Assembly (NCBI GenBank): GCA_027257055.1
Contig: JAPVLO010000059.1
Location: 1,798,001-1,862,000, forward strand
Reading direction: 5' to 3'
From: Cephalopachus bancanus
Lineage: Eukaryota; Chordata; Mammalia; Primates; Tarsiidae
DNA: 64,000 bases
Of this stretch, positions 33,525 through 46,089 are shown piece after piece. The notes beneath the pieces were generated by a model that worked only from the letters and a program-made list of their open reading frames with translations, did no database searches and was not told where the DNA came from. The translations under genes were made by a program, and so were the position numbers. Positions within the stretch are counted from its first letter, which is position 1; every line of letters begins with the position of its first letter.

Positions 33525-34830
33525 CAAAGCATCTACAAATCTGTAGATTTAAGTTGTTGTTCTGTATAAACAACCACCACAACAAAAAATTCATCACCAA
33601 CACAAAGACAATGAGTCCCTGGTAAAATAACTGAAAATGTTTGGTTATGCAAAGTTAAATTGATTTCTTTACTACAACAAAATAAGAATTCTTAGAGCAT
33701 CTCATGGAAGTGAAGCTTAGCAGAACACTATCCTTAGATTATTCCTGAATCCAAATACAAGTTTTTCAAAAAAAAATTTAACTCAGAGAATTAAAATGTC
33801 CATGTATAGAATGCCCTTATATTAAAGAGGACTTAAAATTGTCCTGTCTTGAGCTTTATTCTAAGTTTCAGGATAATCCCTTTTTCCAGCTGATTACCCA
33901 GTTAAGTCAACATAAGCAAATGGCCTCCAAAAATTGGGCCATTGCTACTATGACAAATTCAGTATCCAAATCCTATTGCTATTCTTGAATTGAGGTCTCT
34001 GATTTCCTGCCACAATTATGTAGGCCATCAGTGGGGACCTGAAAAGTCCCTTTATTACACACAGATTCCCACAGTGGCAATGCCTGGCCACATTACCTAA
34101 CCTATAGATAACATACCAGTGTCTGACATCCAGCCCAGATCTCTTCGGTTTCAGAGTAAGGAATATATCGAAGTGCCCACACATTAAGGTCTTGGATAAT
34201 TAACAGTTCTTATGGAGTTTCTAGAATGATAAATGGTCAAATAGAGAAGTTAAACAAACATAAAACATGTAATGTGAAATGATCCAAATTTGCCAAATTA
34301 ACCTTAAATGTACTCAAAAGACTTTCAGTTCTGGAATCAACATTAATCACTTTCTGAAATTCAAGAAAAAGTCTGATGTAGTTTAATTTAAAATTATATT
34401 ATATGATAGAGAGCAATAAAATCCCACAGGATTCAAGGTATCAGTTTACATTCTTGCCAGGGTCAGCAAAAAACTCCACTATTGATCTGCTATTAAAAAT
34501 CAGTTGACTTCACTTCTTTCTGAACAGGTATTCTTCGACCGCTGAGCACCGGCTGCTCTTACCTCTCTCTAGTAACAACATGAAGAGATAAATAGACTAT
34601 TCAAACAGAGCTCTTCACATTACATTAGCTGAATAAATAGTGATGTGTGGGTCTCTTTTCTCAAGCACTGCCTTAGCTTATAAATATGAGAGTGAGGCAG
34701 ACCGGGCTTATAAATCCTATTAGAATATTTAAACAAACACAAGATAACGTTCCTGAAAGTCACTGTTTAGAAGAAAAAAAAAGATATGAACAATTTCTTT
34801 TAACTGTCACTTTGGGGATAAAAAAAAAAA
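33525..34830. other. Unique sequence; no gene seen
   Basis: No repeat recognised. The 78-codon minus frame at 33948-34184 has no known domain. Confidence 0.5.
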
Positions 34831-34837
34831 CCAACAA

Positions 34838-35122
34838 GCCGGGCTCGGTGGCTCAGCCTGTAATCCCGCGCCTTTGGGAGGCTGAGGTGAGTGGATTGCC
34901 TGAGCCCGTGGGTTTGAGACCCGCCTAGGCAGCGAGACCTCATCTCTACAATAAATCAAAAAATCAGCCGGGCGTGGTAGCGCATGCCTGTAATTCCGGC
35001 TACTTGGAAGGCTGAGGCGGAAGGATCGCCGGAGCCCAGCAGGTCGAGGCTGCGGTGGCCGGGAGCGGCCACTGCACTCCAGTCTGGGTGACAGAGTGAG
35101 ACTCCAACTCAAAAAAAAAAAA
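34838..35122 (+). mobile_element. Young Alu SINE
   Basis: Starts gccgggctcggtggctca, with CCCGCGCCTTTGGGAGG and GGCAGCGAGACC (five bases ACTTG missing), and ends GACTCCAACTC plus an A tail at 35110-35121. Flanks are A-rich on both sides, so target duplications are hard to define. The 115-codon antisense frame is Alu sequence. Confidence 0.93.
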
Positions 35123-35900
35123 CAAAAAACAACTCGTAAACCTTTGAGATACAAGTGTTAAATGAGTCACAGAGAAAAAAATTAATTTACTGTTTTATGA
35201 GCAGTATCCAGAAGCAATGGAATGAAGGCCCTGTGTGTCTTGGTAGGTTGTAAAACCAGTACAAACCCATTCAGCGAAAGTGAAGTACATTATCAATACT
35301 TGACATTGCTTCAGGAATATTTCAGAATTAATTTTTGTCCTCTTTAATCTGCTTTTCAGATTCTGTGCTCAATTTCTAGCATAGATTAGTACTTGCAGAA
35401 TGGGAAGAGGTTCTGAGGTAGATTATGCGCCTGTGGCTGACAACAGATCTATTGAAACAATGCAGTTAGTGCTTCAAGCATTCTCATGCTTAGTAGGTAT
35501 CACTACAGAAAGGAAGGGAACGGTTCCAGACAAGGACATCAGCCATAGTCCCTACTCTCTCACAACTGTGATTCTGAAACAACTCAGTGGCTACTACACA
35601 TTAGTGGCATAATCACCAAATCCTGAGTTTTCTATGTGCAAATTAAAGATTGCAGCAAAGAAAAGGTACTATATGAGATCCTATGCATCATGTATTAATC
35701 AGGATTCTTTTTGACAAAAAAGAAAAGGTGTACTTATGGGTTCACATAAACACATCCCAGTAACTGTGGAGCAGACCTGGTATAGTACCCTCTAATTAGT
35801 AGTTTTCTTTTTGTGGTTTTTGTTACCTATAACCAAGCATGGTCTGAAAATAGGTGAGTACAGGAAAATATTTGGGTGGGTGGGGGCAGACAGAGACAGA
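35123..35900. other. No gene; unassigned
   Basis: A short piece near 35693 ('tattaatcaggattcttttt') resembles the start of several old DNA/LTR repeats but is too short to call. The 70-codon frame at 35400 is unremarkable. Confidence 0.45.
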
Positions 35901-35904
35901 GAGA

Positions 35905-36133
35905 CTATAATCACATAATTTTTATTATAGCATATTGTTACAATAATTTTATTTTATTATTGTTGTTTTTAATCTCTTACTTTGTCTAATTTATAAATTA
36001 AACTTTATCCTAGATATTTATGTAAAGGAAAAGAAAATATGGTAGATATAGGGATTGGCACTATTTGCATTTCAGACATCCGCTGGGGTCTTGAAACATA
36101 TTCCCCATAGATAAGGGGTCACTCCAGTATAGG
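35905..36133 (+). mobile_element. TcMar-Tigger-type DNA transposon, terminal part
   Basis: 'tttttattatagcatattgt tacaataattttattttatt attgttg', 'aatctcttactttgtctaat ttataaattaaactttatcc tag' and 'ggcactatttgcatttcaga catccgctggggtcttgaaa' followed by 'ccccatagataaggggtcac' reproduce the end of a widespread pogo/Tigger-class element, finishing near a TA at 36130. Confidence 0.7.
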
Positions 36134-36134
36134 C

Positions 36135-37135
36135 CTTTCCCTCTCTGGATTTTGGCTTCATTCTCTTGGAATAAAAATGACATTCTGGCTGTGGGAGGTA
36201 GCTTTGGGAAGCTCCCAATCTAGTAACCAGAGAGGAATGGGAGAATTTCCCCATAAGAACTAGAAAATCCCCAAATAAGCAAAGAGAGAGGTCTAGCTTT
36301 GGCCAAGTATTCATTCGTGTCTTACCTCTGTGAGTTACTATAATTACCTGGTCATAAGGGAGGAAAGGTCGCTGCACAGACCAGAAACAACACTCACGTG
36401 TATTGAAATGACATGGCAAAGAGCACATGTTTTTGAATTATAATTAGACAAGTCCACAATGTATTATAATTCTTGGAAGACCAATATTACTTGTCTTTCA
36501 TATGAATAACTATTTTGCCTCTTACTAAGTAGCATGCTATCCTTAATATTCCAAGATGAAACTCCTCAGTCTCTGATAGCTGGGCATGCTGTACTGTATT
36601 ATTTCCCCAGCTGTAACAGCAGACATGCTGAACTTTGCATTCTTTCCCCTTATTGCTTTATCATTAGTACTTTAGCCTGGGTTTCCCCAGAGCAGACAAG
36701 AGACAAGAACCTGAGTATAAATGGATTATCTGAGAAATAGTTACAGGAAGTACCCTAGGGGAGTGGAGGAAGTAAGACAGGGGAGGGAAGAAAAGCTACT
36801 ATAAGGAATAATCATAAGCATATTCCTGCTTTAAGCAACTGGGCTCCATCCTGCAGGGGCCCCTGGGAGACAGCATGGAACACACATCAGAGCTTTCCCA
36901 CCTGATAGGAAAGAAGCTAGGAGACATCCTCCAACTCCCACTTGCCATTGGCTGAAGACTGCTCCTACAATAGGGATTGGCACTATTGGCCTATTCCCTG
37001 TACTAGTGAGAGAAAGCCTTGAAGTGAGGAGTAGAGGGTATGCATAATCATGGCCTTAGCATGTACAAGAAGGGTGAGTCCCAGTGGATGCAGCCAAGTC
37101 ACATAGCTTTGGCTAGCATCAGTAACACACACTTA
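36135..37135. other. Unassigned; no gene supported
   Basis: Contains a 118-codon minus frame at 36072-36428 that starts outside the Tigger end and runs into it, so it is not a gene. The part 36665-37030 has an old-LTR look ('gggtttccccagagcagaca') but no family could be named. Confidence 0.4.
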
Positions 37136-37139
37136 TGAA

Positions 37140-37262
37140 AATACATATTCATTTGTTCAGCAAATATTTACCAACTTCCCATTATATGTGGGTCTACCTC
37201 TAGGTGCTGGGAATACATTGAAGGATAAAACAAAGATTATGATCTTATTTAATACCCAGCAC
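37140..37262 (-). repeat. L2 LINE 3' fragment
   Basis: 'cattcatttgttcagcaaat atttaccaacttcccattat atgtgggtctacctctaggt gctgggaatacattgaagga taaaac' is the antisense L2 3' pattern. Confidence 0.7.
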
Positions 37263-37319
37263 AACTGGACTGGGTAGAGGCAGATTCCAGGATCTACATG
37301 TCATACCCTCTTCACAACA

Positions 37320-37470
37320 CGAGCTTCAACTGTGGTCCCTAATCTTAAGCATAGTAGCAGGGTCATCAGCATTGAGTTCCCCAGATGTGTTGAAGTCTCT
37401 GATCCAGTAACCAACTTGAATCATGAATTCAAATAATCAGGCAGGTATTGGAATAAAGTAGGGTTACAGG
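37320..37470 (-). mobile_element. MER5A-like hAT MITE
   Basis: 'gagcttcaactgtggtccct aa', 'agcagggtcatcagcattga gttcccca' and 'gtctctgatccagtaacc' follow the order of an antisense MER5A ('ctcaaagtgtggtccccgga ccagcagcatcagcatcacc tgggaac'). Confidence 0.5.
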
Positions 37471-37474
37471 ACAC

Positions 37475-40185
37475 CGAGATAAATTTTGCTTACAAGATTC
37501 TTTTGGGACATTTCTGTGGTGGCTTCTGCCCAGAGGCACAGCAGAGTCGCCTGCTCTAACTCTTGACAGTTGAGTGATGTGTGCAACTTCTGGACATGGA
37601 AACTACTAAAGTTAATTTGCCCATCTGGGGATTGAACTGGCATCAGTGACTTCAAATGTGCCCTACAGAGACCAACTGATCTCCATTACAAACACAGAGT
37701 ACACAGCCTTCCAAATAGTATAGAATTCCATTTAATCTACACTGGCAGGGTAAAGCAGAGTATTTACCAAAACTCTAGACAGGTGGGCTTATCTGTAAAC
37801 CCTTACAGTATCACCAGCCGTTGCTTTAACTAAAGCATTATATTCATATAGAAAGTATAAATGATGTGGTTTGAGTAACAGACAAGTTATACCTACTCCA
37901 AAAAGTAAAGTATAATCAGGTAAAGCAACTTTAAATTGCATCCTGAACACCTATGTATATAATTTAGAATTGGCTAAAGGTAATTTTATCTGTTCTGATT
38001 ATCTCTACCATTTGGCAGTTTCCACCTCAAAGCAATGAGTCCAGCTTCACAACTGTTGCTTAGCTGTGAGGACTCTATTTAACTAAAGACTTAAAATAAG
38101 TAGTCAGAAAATACAATGTCTGTGAGAACTGAGATGAGTCTTGTATGCTCTATAGAAGGGTGAGCAGATATATGTGGTACATGTCCTTAGGAGACATCAT
38201 TAACTGATCACATCTCATTCTCCCACTGAGCCTAGGCTGAGTCTCAGAATACTTCACAGCACAGATCTTCAGACAGTTATGACTGATCTTCCAGAACTGG
38301 TACTCAAGATAAAGCCTATTTGACATCTATGATAAATTTATAGAACCTGGTCCCTTCAGTATACATCACCCCCTCACAAAGAGACAAGGAACGAGAGAGA
38401 CAGAAAAGGAAGACGATGAGGAGGACGAGGGGGCTGCGGTGGGGGCAGAGAAGGAAGAACTCTGAAACAAATACTTCTTCCTTTGCTTGCTGCACATTTC
38501 AAGGAATAAAGGAGCTATTCCACTTTAAGCACAGAATGTGATGGCAAAAAAAAAAAAAAAAACACAGCCAATAGGGGTTCACAGTCTACGGCTACCCACC
38601 CTGAAATCACATCCCCTAATTTTTTGGGGAAAACTCAAGACTTGCCGAAAACAAAGAAAAAGCAATCCCTATATCCTTAAGATCAGAAGTTCCAACAGAA
38701 ATAAATTGTACAAATAAAACTCAAAGACACTCTACCTTTGGAAGAATAGTTAAGAAACACTAGATGTACAAAAAATTAAAATTCTAAGTACCATCTTTTC
38801 CCCAACTTGGTTTTTCCTTCTGTCCATGCTTTATGATTATTCCCTTTGTTATATCACCAAGATGGCTGTGATTGGATCACCCTCAAAGCCCAAGGGACTC
38901 TGGGTATGAGAAAGTAGTCCAATATATAGATATTTTTCTAAAACTCCGTAAAAGTTTTCATCGTACCAGTTACTTCTTGTGGTGACCCAGATCATTATTC
39001 ACCTGGTATAAATGAGCTTGGCTGTGAACAAGGTTAGGAATTAGAGCCAAGGATGATCTATTAGTTCATCTTGTTTGTCTCAAGGGATAAAAGCAAAATT
39101 GTTTCTCTGGAGTGTTTTCTTGAATGGTTTTCCAAGTCTAACTTGAAATCACATTCAAAATCTTGTGATTGTCCTCTTTCTTGCAGCCCACCAGTAATTA
39201 ATTGTTTTAACACTTCGCAGCAATGATATCTAACACAAAGGCAAACTGTACTAACACACAGCATCACCCAGTTATATACAGCAAGCTCATTTCCAAGCAT
39301 TATTTGTTTTTATAAATTTGAGCCAGGGTTACTCTTTCCTACTGCCTTTAATTAATAAGGAAAGCTTAATATGCACTTTTTTTCCATCAATCTGGCTCTA
39401 AAAATGCTGAATTGCTTTTGTAGTCATTTGAAAAAAGAGTTTGGGGCTATTAGAAGAAATTCACATCAGGCATTTCTCTACATGGCCTACTTATATTTTT
39501 CAAAGTGAAGAGATGTTTCAAGGAAAAAAAAAACTTGGGGTGCTAGAGATGGCTGCCCCATCTAAAGCCCTATTTTTCCATCTTCTACACAAAGAAGCCT
39601 TGTGGTATATTTTAATAATGTAACTTGAAATATATTTTGAAAAAAGGAGCAAGTTGTAACCTGACCCACTACAGAACAATGCCTCACAGAGATTCTTGAA
39701 TGAATATCTGACTGTAGAAGTCCCTCTCTTTTGTCTCCTGGGTAAATATTTCACAAAGTTGGGAGATTTATAGGGAATGCATATTAGCCTTCAAGTAAAA
39801 AGTGTGAGGCTCTGACTCTTCCTGGAAATCCAGAAGGAACAGAGAATATGAATTTATCAGGTAGTCTAGTCTCCAATATTGAACCAGAGATCCTGAAGGT
39901 CACCTTCAGTGTCAAATATTCCAAAGTTAGCTTCATTAAAAATGCAGAAACAGCTTAAGAACATACCCAACTTTACGTTTTTAAAGTAGGATTAAACATT
40001 TAAGAAGCTTCATGAATTACTCTGTCAGCTCTCTATTCTTAGGTATTTTTCCTATCCCTTATGTTCTGATAGAATCTATTGTAGGTTTATGTGTAACATT
40101 ATCAAATAAAGCAAAATTGTGAAAATATTTTTTAAACAAATAGACCTTTACCTAAACATTATAATCGTAGCTTCTCTCTTTCATT
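37475..40185. other. Large unique block; no gene seen
   Basis: About 2.7 kb without a recognised interspersed repeat. A purine-rich patch at 38380-38460 ('gaagacgatgaggaggacga gggggctgcggtgggggc') and an A run at 38546-38562 are the only compositional features. Confidence 0.5.
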
Positions 40186-40186
40186 A

Positions 40187-40285
40187 ATCCATTCATCCAT
40201 CCATTCATCCATCCATCCATCCATGCATCCATCCATCCATCCATCCATCCATCCATCCATCCATCCATCCATCCATCCATCCATG
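40187..40285. repeat. (CCAT)n microsatellite
   Basis: About 22 CCAT units with a few CATT/GCAT interruptions. It directly precedes 'gcatttattcactcaggtg', an L2-type 3' end that contains (CATT)n, so it probably expanded from the L2 tail. Confidence 0.95.
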
Positions 40286-40640
40286 CATTTATTCACTCAG
40301 GTGTTTTCTGGGCACATTCTTTGTGCATGTACTCTTCTAAGCAGTGGGTATACACGACTCTTGTTCTCATGAGCTTACAGTCTACTGGAGAAGATATACT
40401 TTAGTAAGATAATCACACATGTGCATTAAGGGTTCAGACTCAGATAAGGTCTTGAAATAAAGGAACAAACGCCTGAAAGGTCAAAGCAGACTTCCCTGTG
40501 GAGGTGGTGCTGGAATCACAAGCTTCAGCAGGAGAAGAGATTAAGTAAGGGGTAGTAGGACAAGTACTCCAAGATGGGGGACTGCTATGCATTTAGGCCC
40601 TAGAGCAGGGACAATGGGGGTAAAGTACTAAAAGCAAAGG
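40286..40640 (-). repeat. L2 LINE 3' region
   Basis: 'ttctaagcagtgggtataca', 'gttctcatgagcttacagtc tactgg', 'gcctgaaaggtcaaagcaga cttccctgtggaggtggtgc tgg' match the antisense L2 order. Confidence 0.7.
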
Positions 40641-41019
40641 ACAGGTGGCATTTGCTGGGTTATTTTGAAACATTCTCCTGCCTAAGATGGCAGCATGCAT
40701 AATCTCAGATCAATGAATACAAATGAATTCTCTAAGTATTCTGTAGATTCTCTGGATTGCACAACCACATTGGAAGGCACCTATGGAGGGTGGAAATCTT
40801 GCCTTAGGCCTTTAGATTCAGGTTTTAAGAGACTCTGGACAAGTGAGTGGATCTGAAGTGCTAGGGAATGGGAAAAAAATGGTGATTTTCTCTGCTTCCA
40901 GTGGCTTCCTTATATTCTCATTCCAAGTCACACCCTCTGCTTCCATCTTAGCAGATAATGTTATTACAGGAGGGGGTCATGAACACCAATTCCTTAGAGA
41001 CCTTTGAGAATACATATGT
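40641..41019. other. No gene or recognisable repeat
   Basis: Unique sequence before the Alu at 41.0 kb. Confidence 0.5.
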
Positions 41020-41353
41020 AGATAGCCTTCTTGGCTGGTTGCAGTGGTTGACACCTGTAATCCCAGCACTATGGGAGGCCGAGACAGGAGGATTGCTTGA
41101 GCCCAGGAGTTCAAGACCAGCCCAAGCAATATATTGAGACCTCATCTTTACCAAAAAAACCCAAAAAATTAGCTGGGCCTGGTGGTGTGTGCCTGTAGTC
41201 CCAGCTACTCAGGAAGCTGAGGCAGGAAGATTGTTTGAGACCGAGAGGTCAAGGCTGCAGGGAGCCACGATCGTGCCACTGTACTCCAGCCTGGATGACA
41301 CAGTGAGATCTCGACTCAAAAAAAGTAAAAAAAAAAAAATAGACAGCCTTCTT
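41020..41353 (+). mobile_element. Older Alu SINE (AluJ-like) with target-site duplication
   Basis: Body 41033-41339. Flanks agatagccttctt (41020-41032) and agacagccttctt (41341-41353) differ by one base. It has the classical GCTACTCAGGAAGCTGAGGC right arm and 'gagatctcgactc' end, without the lineage-specific linker or the CCAACTC tail, so it looks like an ancestral primate Alu. Confidence 0.9.
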
Positions 41354-41562
41354 ACTAAGTCAGTTTAGCTACAGAGGGATGAAACAGCTTACTTCCCCCA
41401 CACATTAGGACTTTGATTCCAAGCCTTGGCCGGCATCTGGGAAACGGAGTGAGGCTTCAGCTTTGGTTCTACTTAAAGCAAGACTTGCTCTTTCATACCC
41501 AGATTAGCATTCCCTCCAATAACAAGGAGTTCAGAAGTGACCAAAAGAGGCAAGAGTCATTC

Positions 41563-41900
41563 AAAATAACTAGCTCTGGCCAGGCTTAGTGGCTTAGCCT
41601 GGAATCCTAGCACTTTGGGAGGCCGAGACAAATGGATTGCCTAAGCCCACAGGTTCCAGACCGGCCTGGGCAACTTGGTGAGACCTCACTCATCTCTACA
41701 ATAAATTGAAAAAAAAAAATTAGCCGGCCGTGGTAGTGCACGCCTGTGGTCCTGGCTACTTGGAAGGCTGAGGCGAAAGGATCTCCAGAGCCCAGCAGGT
41801 TGACGCTTGGATGGCCATGAGCATGCCCCTCCACTCCAGCCTGTGCAACAGAGTGAGACTCCAATGCAAAAAAAAAAAAAAGCAAAAAAATAACTACCTC
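41563..41900 (+). mobile_element. Alu SINE with target-site duplication
   Basis: Body 41578-41885, lineage-specific type (ACAATAAATTG linker, GAGTGAGACTCCAATG end). Flanks aaaataactagctc (41563-41576) and aaaataactacctc (41887-41900) differ by one base. It has a 4-base insertion 'ctca' in the left arm (CCTCACTCATCTC). Confidence 0.9.
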
Positions 41901-42400
41901 GCCATGGCACTGCAGGGTGTCTGAGGACTGGGCTTGTTGTAATCTAAGATATGAAAATATGGTATAAAGAACCTTCTATTTTGCAGAACAATTCATTCCA
42001 CAATCTATAACTAAGTAAAAGGAATAGCGTGAGATGAGTTATGCCCCCTCAAAGAGAAGCACACCTGTGCTGAGTTGAGTGTCTTCCTAGGGAGTCATTC
42101 TCAGAGAACCCGAAGCTTCCTACCTGCCAGCCTCACCTCCCCATCCATGTTCATTTTCACAGCTTTATTTTAAACAAAACATGTTCAACTTCCCAGATAT
42201 CATTATATCAAGATGACATGCTCCTCTCCACAAACATCAGAGAGAGAAAGACAGAGACAGACAACAGAGGATTTCTTTCCATTAACAGGGTTTTCCCTGG
42301 ATAGAGCACTTTATCTCTAGTATACTGCAGAAGAAAGGGTCGGAAAACGGAAGGAAAGATAACCTAAACAAAGGCTTGCTTTTTTGCTGCTGTTTTTTGT
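41901..42400. other. No gene or recognisable repeat
   Basis: Unique sequence, AT-moderate. Contains a short purine patch at 42240-42270. Confidence 0.5.
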
Positions 42401-43300
42401 TGTTAAACTTTAGTGGAAAATAATTGGAGGCTGCACACTTTATGAAGACTTTTTGGTGGTAATTTTTTTTAAAAAAGATCAGCTAAAATACAAATTTAAC
42501 CATGGCTGATTGTAAATCCCTACATTATATTTTTCTATTTTTTCCAAAATACCAACAATGAGCAAGAATCATCTTCAGAATCAGAAAAGAAACTCTGAAA
42601 ATCTCCCAAATGAGATTTCTGTTTGCTCGGAGGGAGCTGCTGGATATTATGACAGCGTGGGGCGACCTAAACGCCCTCGGTGCCAAGCCCCTTGGTTGCT
42701 CCAGTCGTGATAGATTCGAATTCTATTTGCTGTAGATTTTCATCAGTTACTAGTTCATTTAAATCAGCTATTAAATGGATGAATGTGAAATCTTAAAATG
42801 CATTTAGAGAAAGTATATTGTTCTAAATGAAGCAAGCAGCCGGCGTTTCGAATCATATGGGAGATGAGGGGAACCAGCTCTCACCAGATCTCAATCCACT
42901 TTGAAAACTGCTTACTCCTCAACTTTGCTCCCTAATTAGAGCGTTTTATCTTTGTGAGGCTTTACCATTACTGCATTGTGATAACTCTTGGCTAATACTC
43001 TGTGAAGAATAATTAATAATAACCCACACCGGCCAACAGCAGATAGCGCAACAGGAGCAAAGAACTAGGCTGGTGTTATCTGGCTCCGTGGCCACGTGGA
43101 GAAAAACAATGAAAGGGATTTTATTGACCAAAGTGGTTTAACAAATGACACTTAAGTGATCTATTGGCATATTAGAACAGCGGCAAGATGGTTCACTTAT
43201 TAAGTCATTTAAAAAATAGTCATTATAGAGCTTTCGCCATCAATCAAGAACAAAAGATTTCAGGAAATAATTTTTTATGAAAAATTTAGAAACACATACT
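42400..43300. promoter_or_regulatory. Candidate conserved non-coding element (enhancer-like)
   Basis: About 900 repeat-free bases. They carry unusual CpGs for the region ('gacagcgtggggcgacctaa', 'acgccctcggtgcc', 'cagccggcgtttcgaatc'), an AT-rich homeodomain-site stretch ('catttaaatcagctattaaa', 'agaataattaataataaccc') and a CACGTG E-box at 43093-43098. No open frame of note. Composition and complexity resemble vertebrate developmental enhancers, but conservation was not measured. Confidence 0.4.
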
Positions 43301-43429
43301 AATATTGAGAGAAGGAGTTTGGAGTTGAACAGGGTTATCAATTACATTTTCCAGGTGTCTTTCCTAGAAATAATCCCTCTATTGAGTGGGATTATAAAAA
43401 TCAAGATGAGCTATTTTGGGTAAGTGTGG

Positions 43430-43585
43430 GGGTTGACAGACTTTGGCTGATCAGTGCCGAGATGTCAGGGGCCACATCTGTTTTATTTAGCAATGCATAG
43501 GAAGTACAAGGCTGTGTGTGGCAGTGGGCATTAGGCAGCAGGTACTCAGCAAATGCTGAGTGGATGAATGATATTGTATAGCATT
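43430..43585 (+). repeat. L2 LINE 3' end
   Basis: 'gccacatctgttttatttag caatgcataggaagtacaag', 'ggcattaggcagcaggtact cagcaaatgctgagtggatg aatga' match the L2 3' tail. Confidence 0.7.
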
Positions 43586-43589
43586 ATCT

Positions 43590-44380
43590 GATTTTGTGAA
43601 CAGAAAATCATGGCCTCATTGAATTTCAACTCACAGAGTAAAACCTAATGCCATGCAGACTCTTAAAGATATTTTGGTATTTAGAAAAAGGACTAACATC
43701 TTCTCCAGTTAGAAAGATATTTCATCCAGTATTTGCTCTGTGTGGCTTGTTTCGGCCTGCAACATATATGATCCTGATAGAGATCTAGGTTCAGTTGGGT
43801 TCCACAGCAATCCTTCAGCGAATGAGGCATTGCATTTAACTCATATTTATCACTTCATTCTAAATTCACTCATCTCACCCTGGCTCTTACTATAATATCA
43901 AGCAGATAGATACATTGGTATCCTAGTCTTCGGTCTTGTCCTATTTACTGCTATCAGGTTATTCTATAGGAAGTACCTTTCTTTTCCTCTTACTCTCACC
44001 CTCATTCCTTCAATGGGCCCTGAATGCTTTCTGAATTGAATTCCAACAGCAGGCCCTGGCTCTTGGGTCTCTTCATGGTCAGACTCAGCACTGGCTCATC
44101 AGGCACTTACCTCCCAAGTTCTCCTCACGGATGTCCGTGAAGATGCTTAACTCGCTACTGCTATCTCCACATCTAGGCTCATGCTAGCCCCTTTGCAGAG
44201 TGAGAGGTGCATAGAGAGGGAGATGCCATGTCCCAGGTTCCAGGATCAAGTCACACTTGAAGTCAGAAACTTCCTTTGTACTGTTAAATGATATAACCCA
44301 ATACATTATCCATTTACTTTAGCCAGGTTGAGTTTTCTGTCACACGTAACTGAAAGAGTCCTTATGTATGCAGGGAAAAG
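43590..44380. other. No gene; possible LINE remnant
   Basis: The part 43850-44200 has the pyrimidine-rich texture of an L2 body ('ctcacctcccaagttctcct') but is too diverged to call. Nothing else. Confidence 0.4.
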
Positions 44381-44384
44381 GAGA

Positions 44385-46085
44385 TGAGGAAGGGGGGGAC
44401 TCACAACAGAGGGAAAAGGGAGCTGAATAAGATAACAATGAAAGATTTGTCCAAGGTCATAGAACTAGACAGTATAGAGACGACTATAGACCATGAAGTC
44501 CAGTCTACAACTCTTTCCCCTAGTTCCTTCCTTCAGAAATTAGTACTATGGATCATTTACACACACAATTATTTTGGACCTAAAAAATGAGACTAACCTG
44601 CTTTCAAGCCCCCACATGTGTAAGTCATATATTTGCCCTGAATGACTTAAGTTCTATATTCCCTGTGTTGTACATTTAAGGATTACTTTTATAATCAAAC
44701 TTCCCAGGGGGTACAGGGATGCCAGTTTTATAATTTAAAGCAATACTAATGTGAAAATCAATTTGTAGGATATTTCTATTGGATTGATAGGTATGGTCTT
44801 CGCTAAAACCAAATTATTTCCCTACTAGTGATTCTTTAGAGATGTGTACCAATACCACATTAGGATTTTCAGAAAAATGCTACAAAGCCATTATTCACAG
44901 AGACTGGATCAAACAGCCAATGATCAAAACATAAGACAAAAACTAATATTTCATCCTTGAATCAAGAGTACCTGACTTCTATGAGGCACTGATTAGAATT
45001 TTTCCATAGAGGAAGCTGCTTTGTGCCTCCCTAATCTTTTTGGCTTTATAATGCTTCGTGCAGAGTACAACAGAAGGCAGAGAAAACAGCTGTCATCTGT
45101 GCCACAGACGCTGACATGCAACTTAGCCACGGAACAGAGAGAACATGTGAAATTCACCATCACAACTTTGCAACGGTGTCAGAATAAAGAACCGGGCCCC
45201 AAATATGACAACACAGCTGAAAATGTCTCTAGATTCAATGATGACAAATCTACCACATGCTTACCAACTTTATTCAAACTGATATTTTTCTTCACAGACA
45301 GGATTTAATTATTTTACCCATAAGAAGCCCAGGTAGTTAATGAAATACTAATCTGCTAAAAACTAAAAACAAACATATTGAATCTGACTAGTAGTTCCTG
45401 TCTCCCATGTTTTCCTTAAGCCATCATCCTCCCCTATTCTGGTAGAACAACTTCAATGGGTGAGAAAGTTCTCTTAAATCCAGGAAAATTCTTTAACCAC
45501 CCAAATCCACTATGTTTGCTTTTCATCTTCAACTCACTGATTGGTGCCTACAACATGTTACCTCCTGCTTTTGGTTACTTATATAAGTTTCCTGTCCTTC
45601 CTACAGGATTGCAAACCCCTGGACGAGAGATAGTCTCACACAGCTTCTTCATCTGGAGCTTGTAACAACACCACACTGTCAGCACTCAGTAATTGTTTTT
45701 TAAGAAACAAAACTGGTCATCCGGGGACTATATTAAAACAGTGGTATGAACATTCTAAAATAATATCAGTGTGAGTGTTGAATGCATTTGTATTCCTTAC
45801 AAATTTAAGAGAGAAGTTCATTCCGTCAGAGAATGGGAGAATCTGTGACACCTCAAACCAGATGCCAACAACCTCCCTTATCTTCCCAGCTTATAAAACT
45901 CTACCTGATAGAAGGCAAAAATGCTTCTTGAAAGAAGACTTCCAGATTCTATTCTCCATAATGAAATGTTGTGGTTTAAAAGGTGTTGCTGGGAGCTGAG
46001 CTTACTAGCCATATTCTGATGAGGCCAGGGTTTTTGAAACTAGCCTGTGGGAGCCGATTTACCAACATTTTCTTGGTGTGAGAGA
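44385..46085. other. No gene; weak MIR/L2-like pieces
   Basis: 44425-44545 has a faint antisense MIR-like phrase ('tttgtccaaggtcatagaac tagacag'). 45430-45700 looks like a decayed L2 3' end ('cacactgtcagcactcagta attg'). Frames of 68-95 codons show no recognisable family. Confidence 0.4.
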
Positions 46086-46089
46086 TGAC

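Noticed and set aside
34807..35154. 115-codon minus-strand open frame
   Set aside because: It is the antisense of a young Alu; the same frame recurs at 6243 and 17510 in other Alu copies.
36072..36428. 118-codon minus frame
   Set aside because: It overlaps the end of a Tigger-class transposon, and no domain or splice support is visible.
40187..40285. CCAT array as a functional element
   Set aside because: It abuts an L2 tail that contains CATT repeats, so ordinary microsatellite growth explains it.
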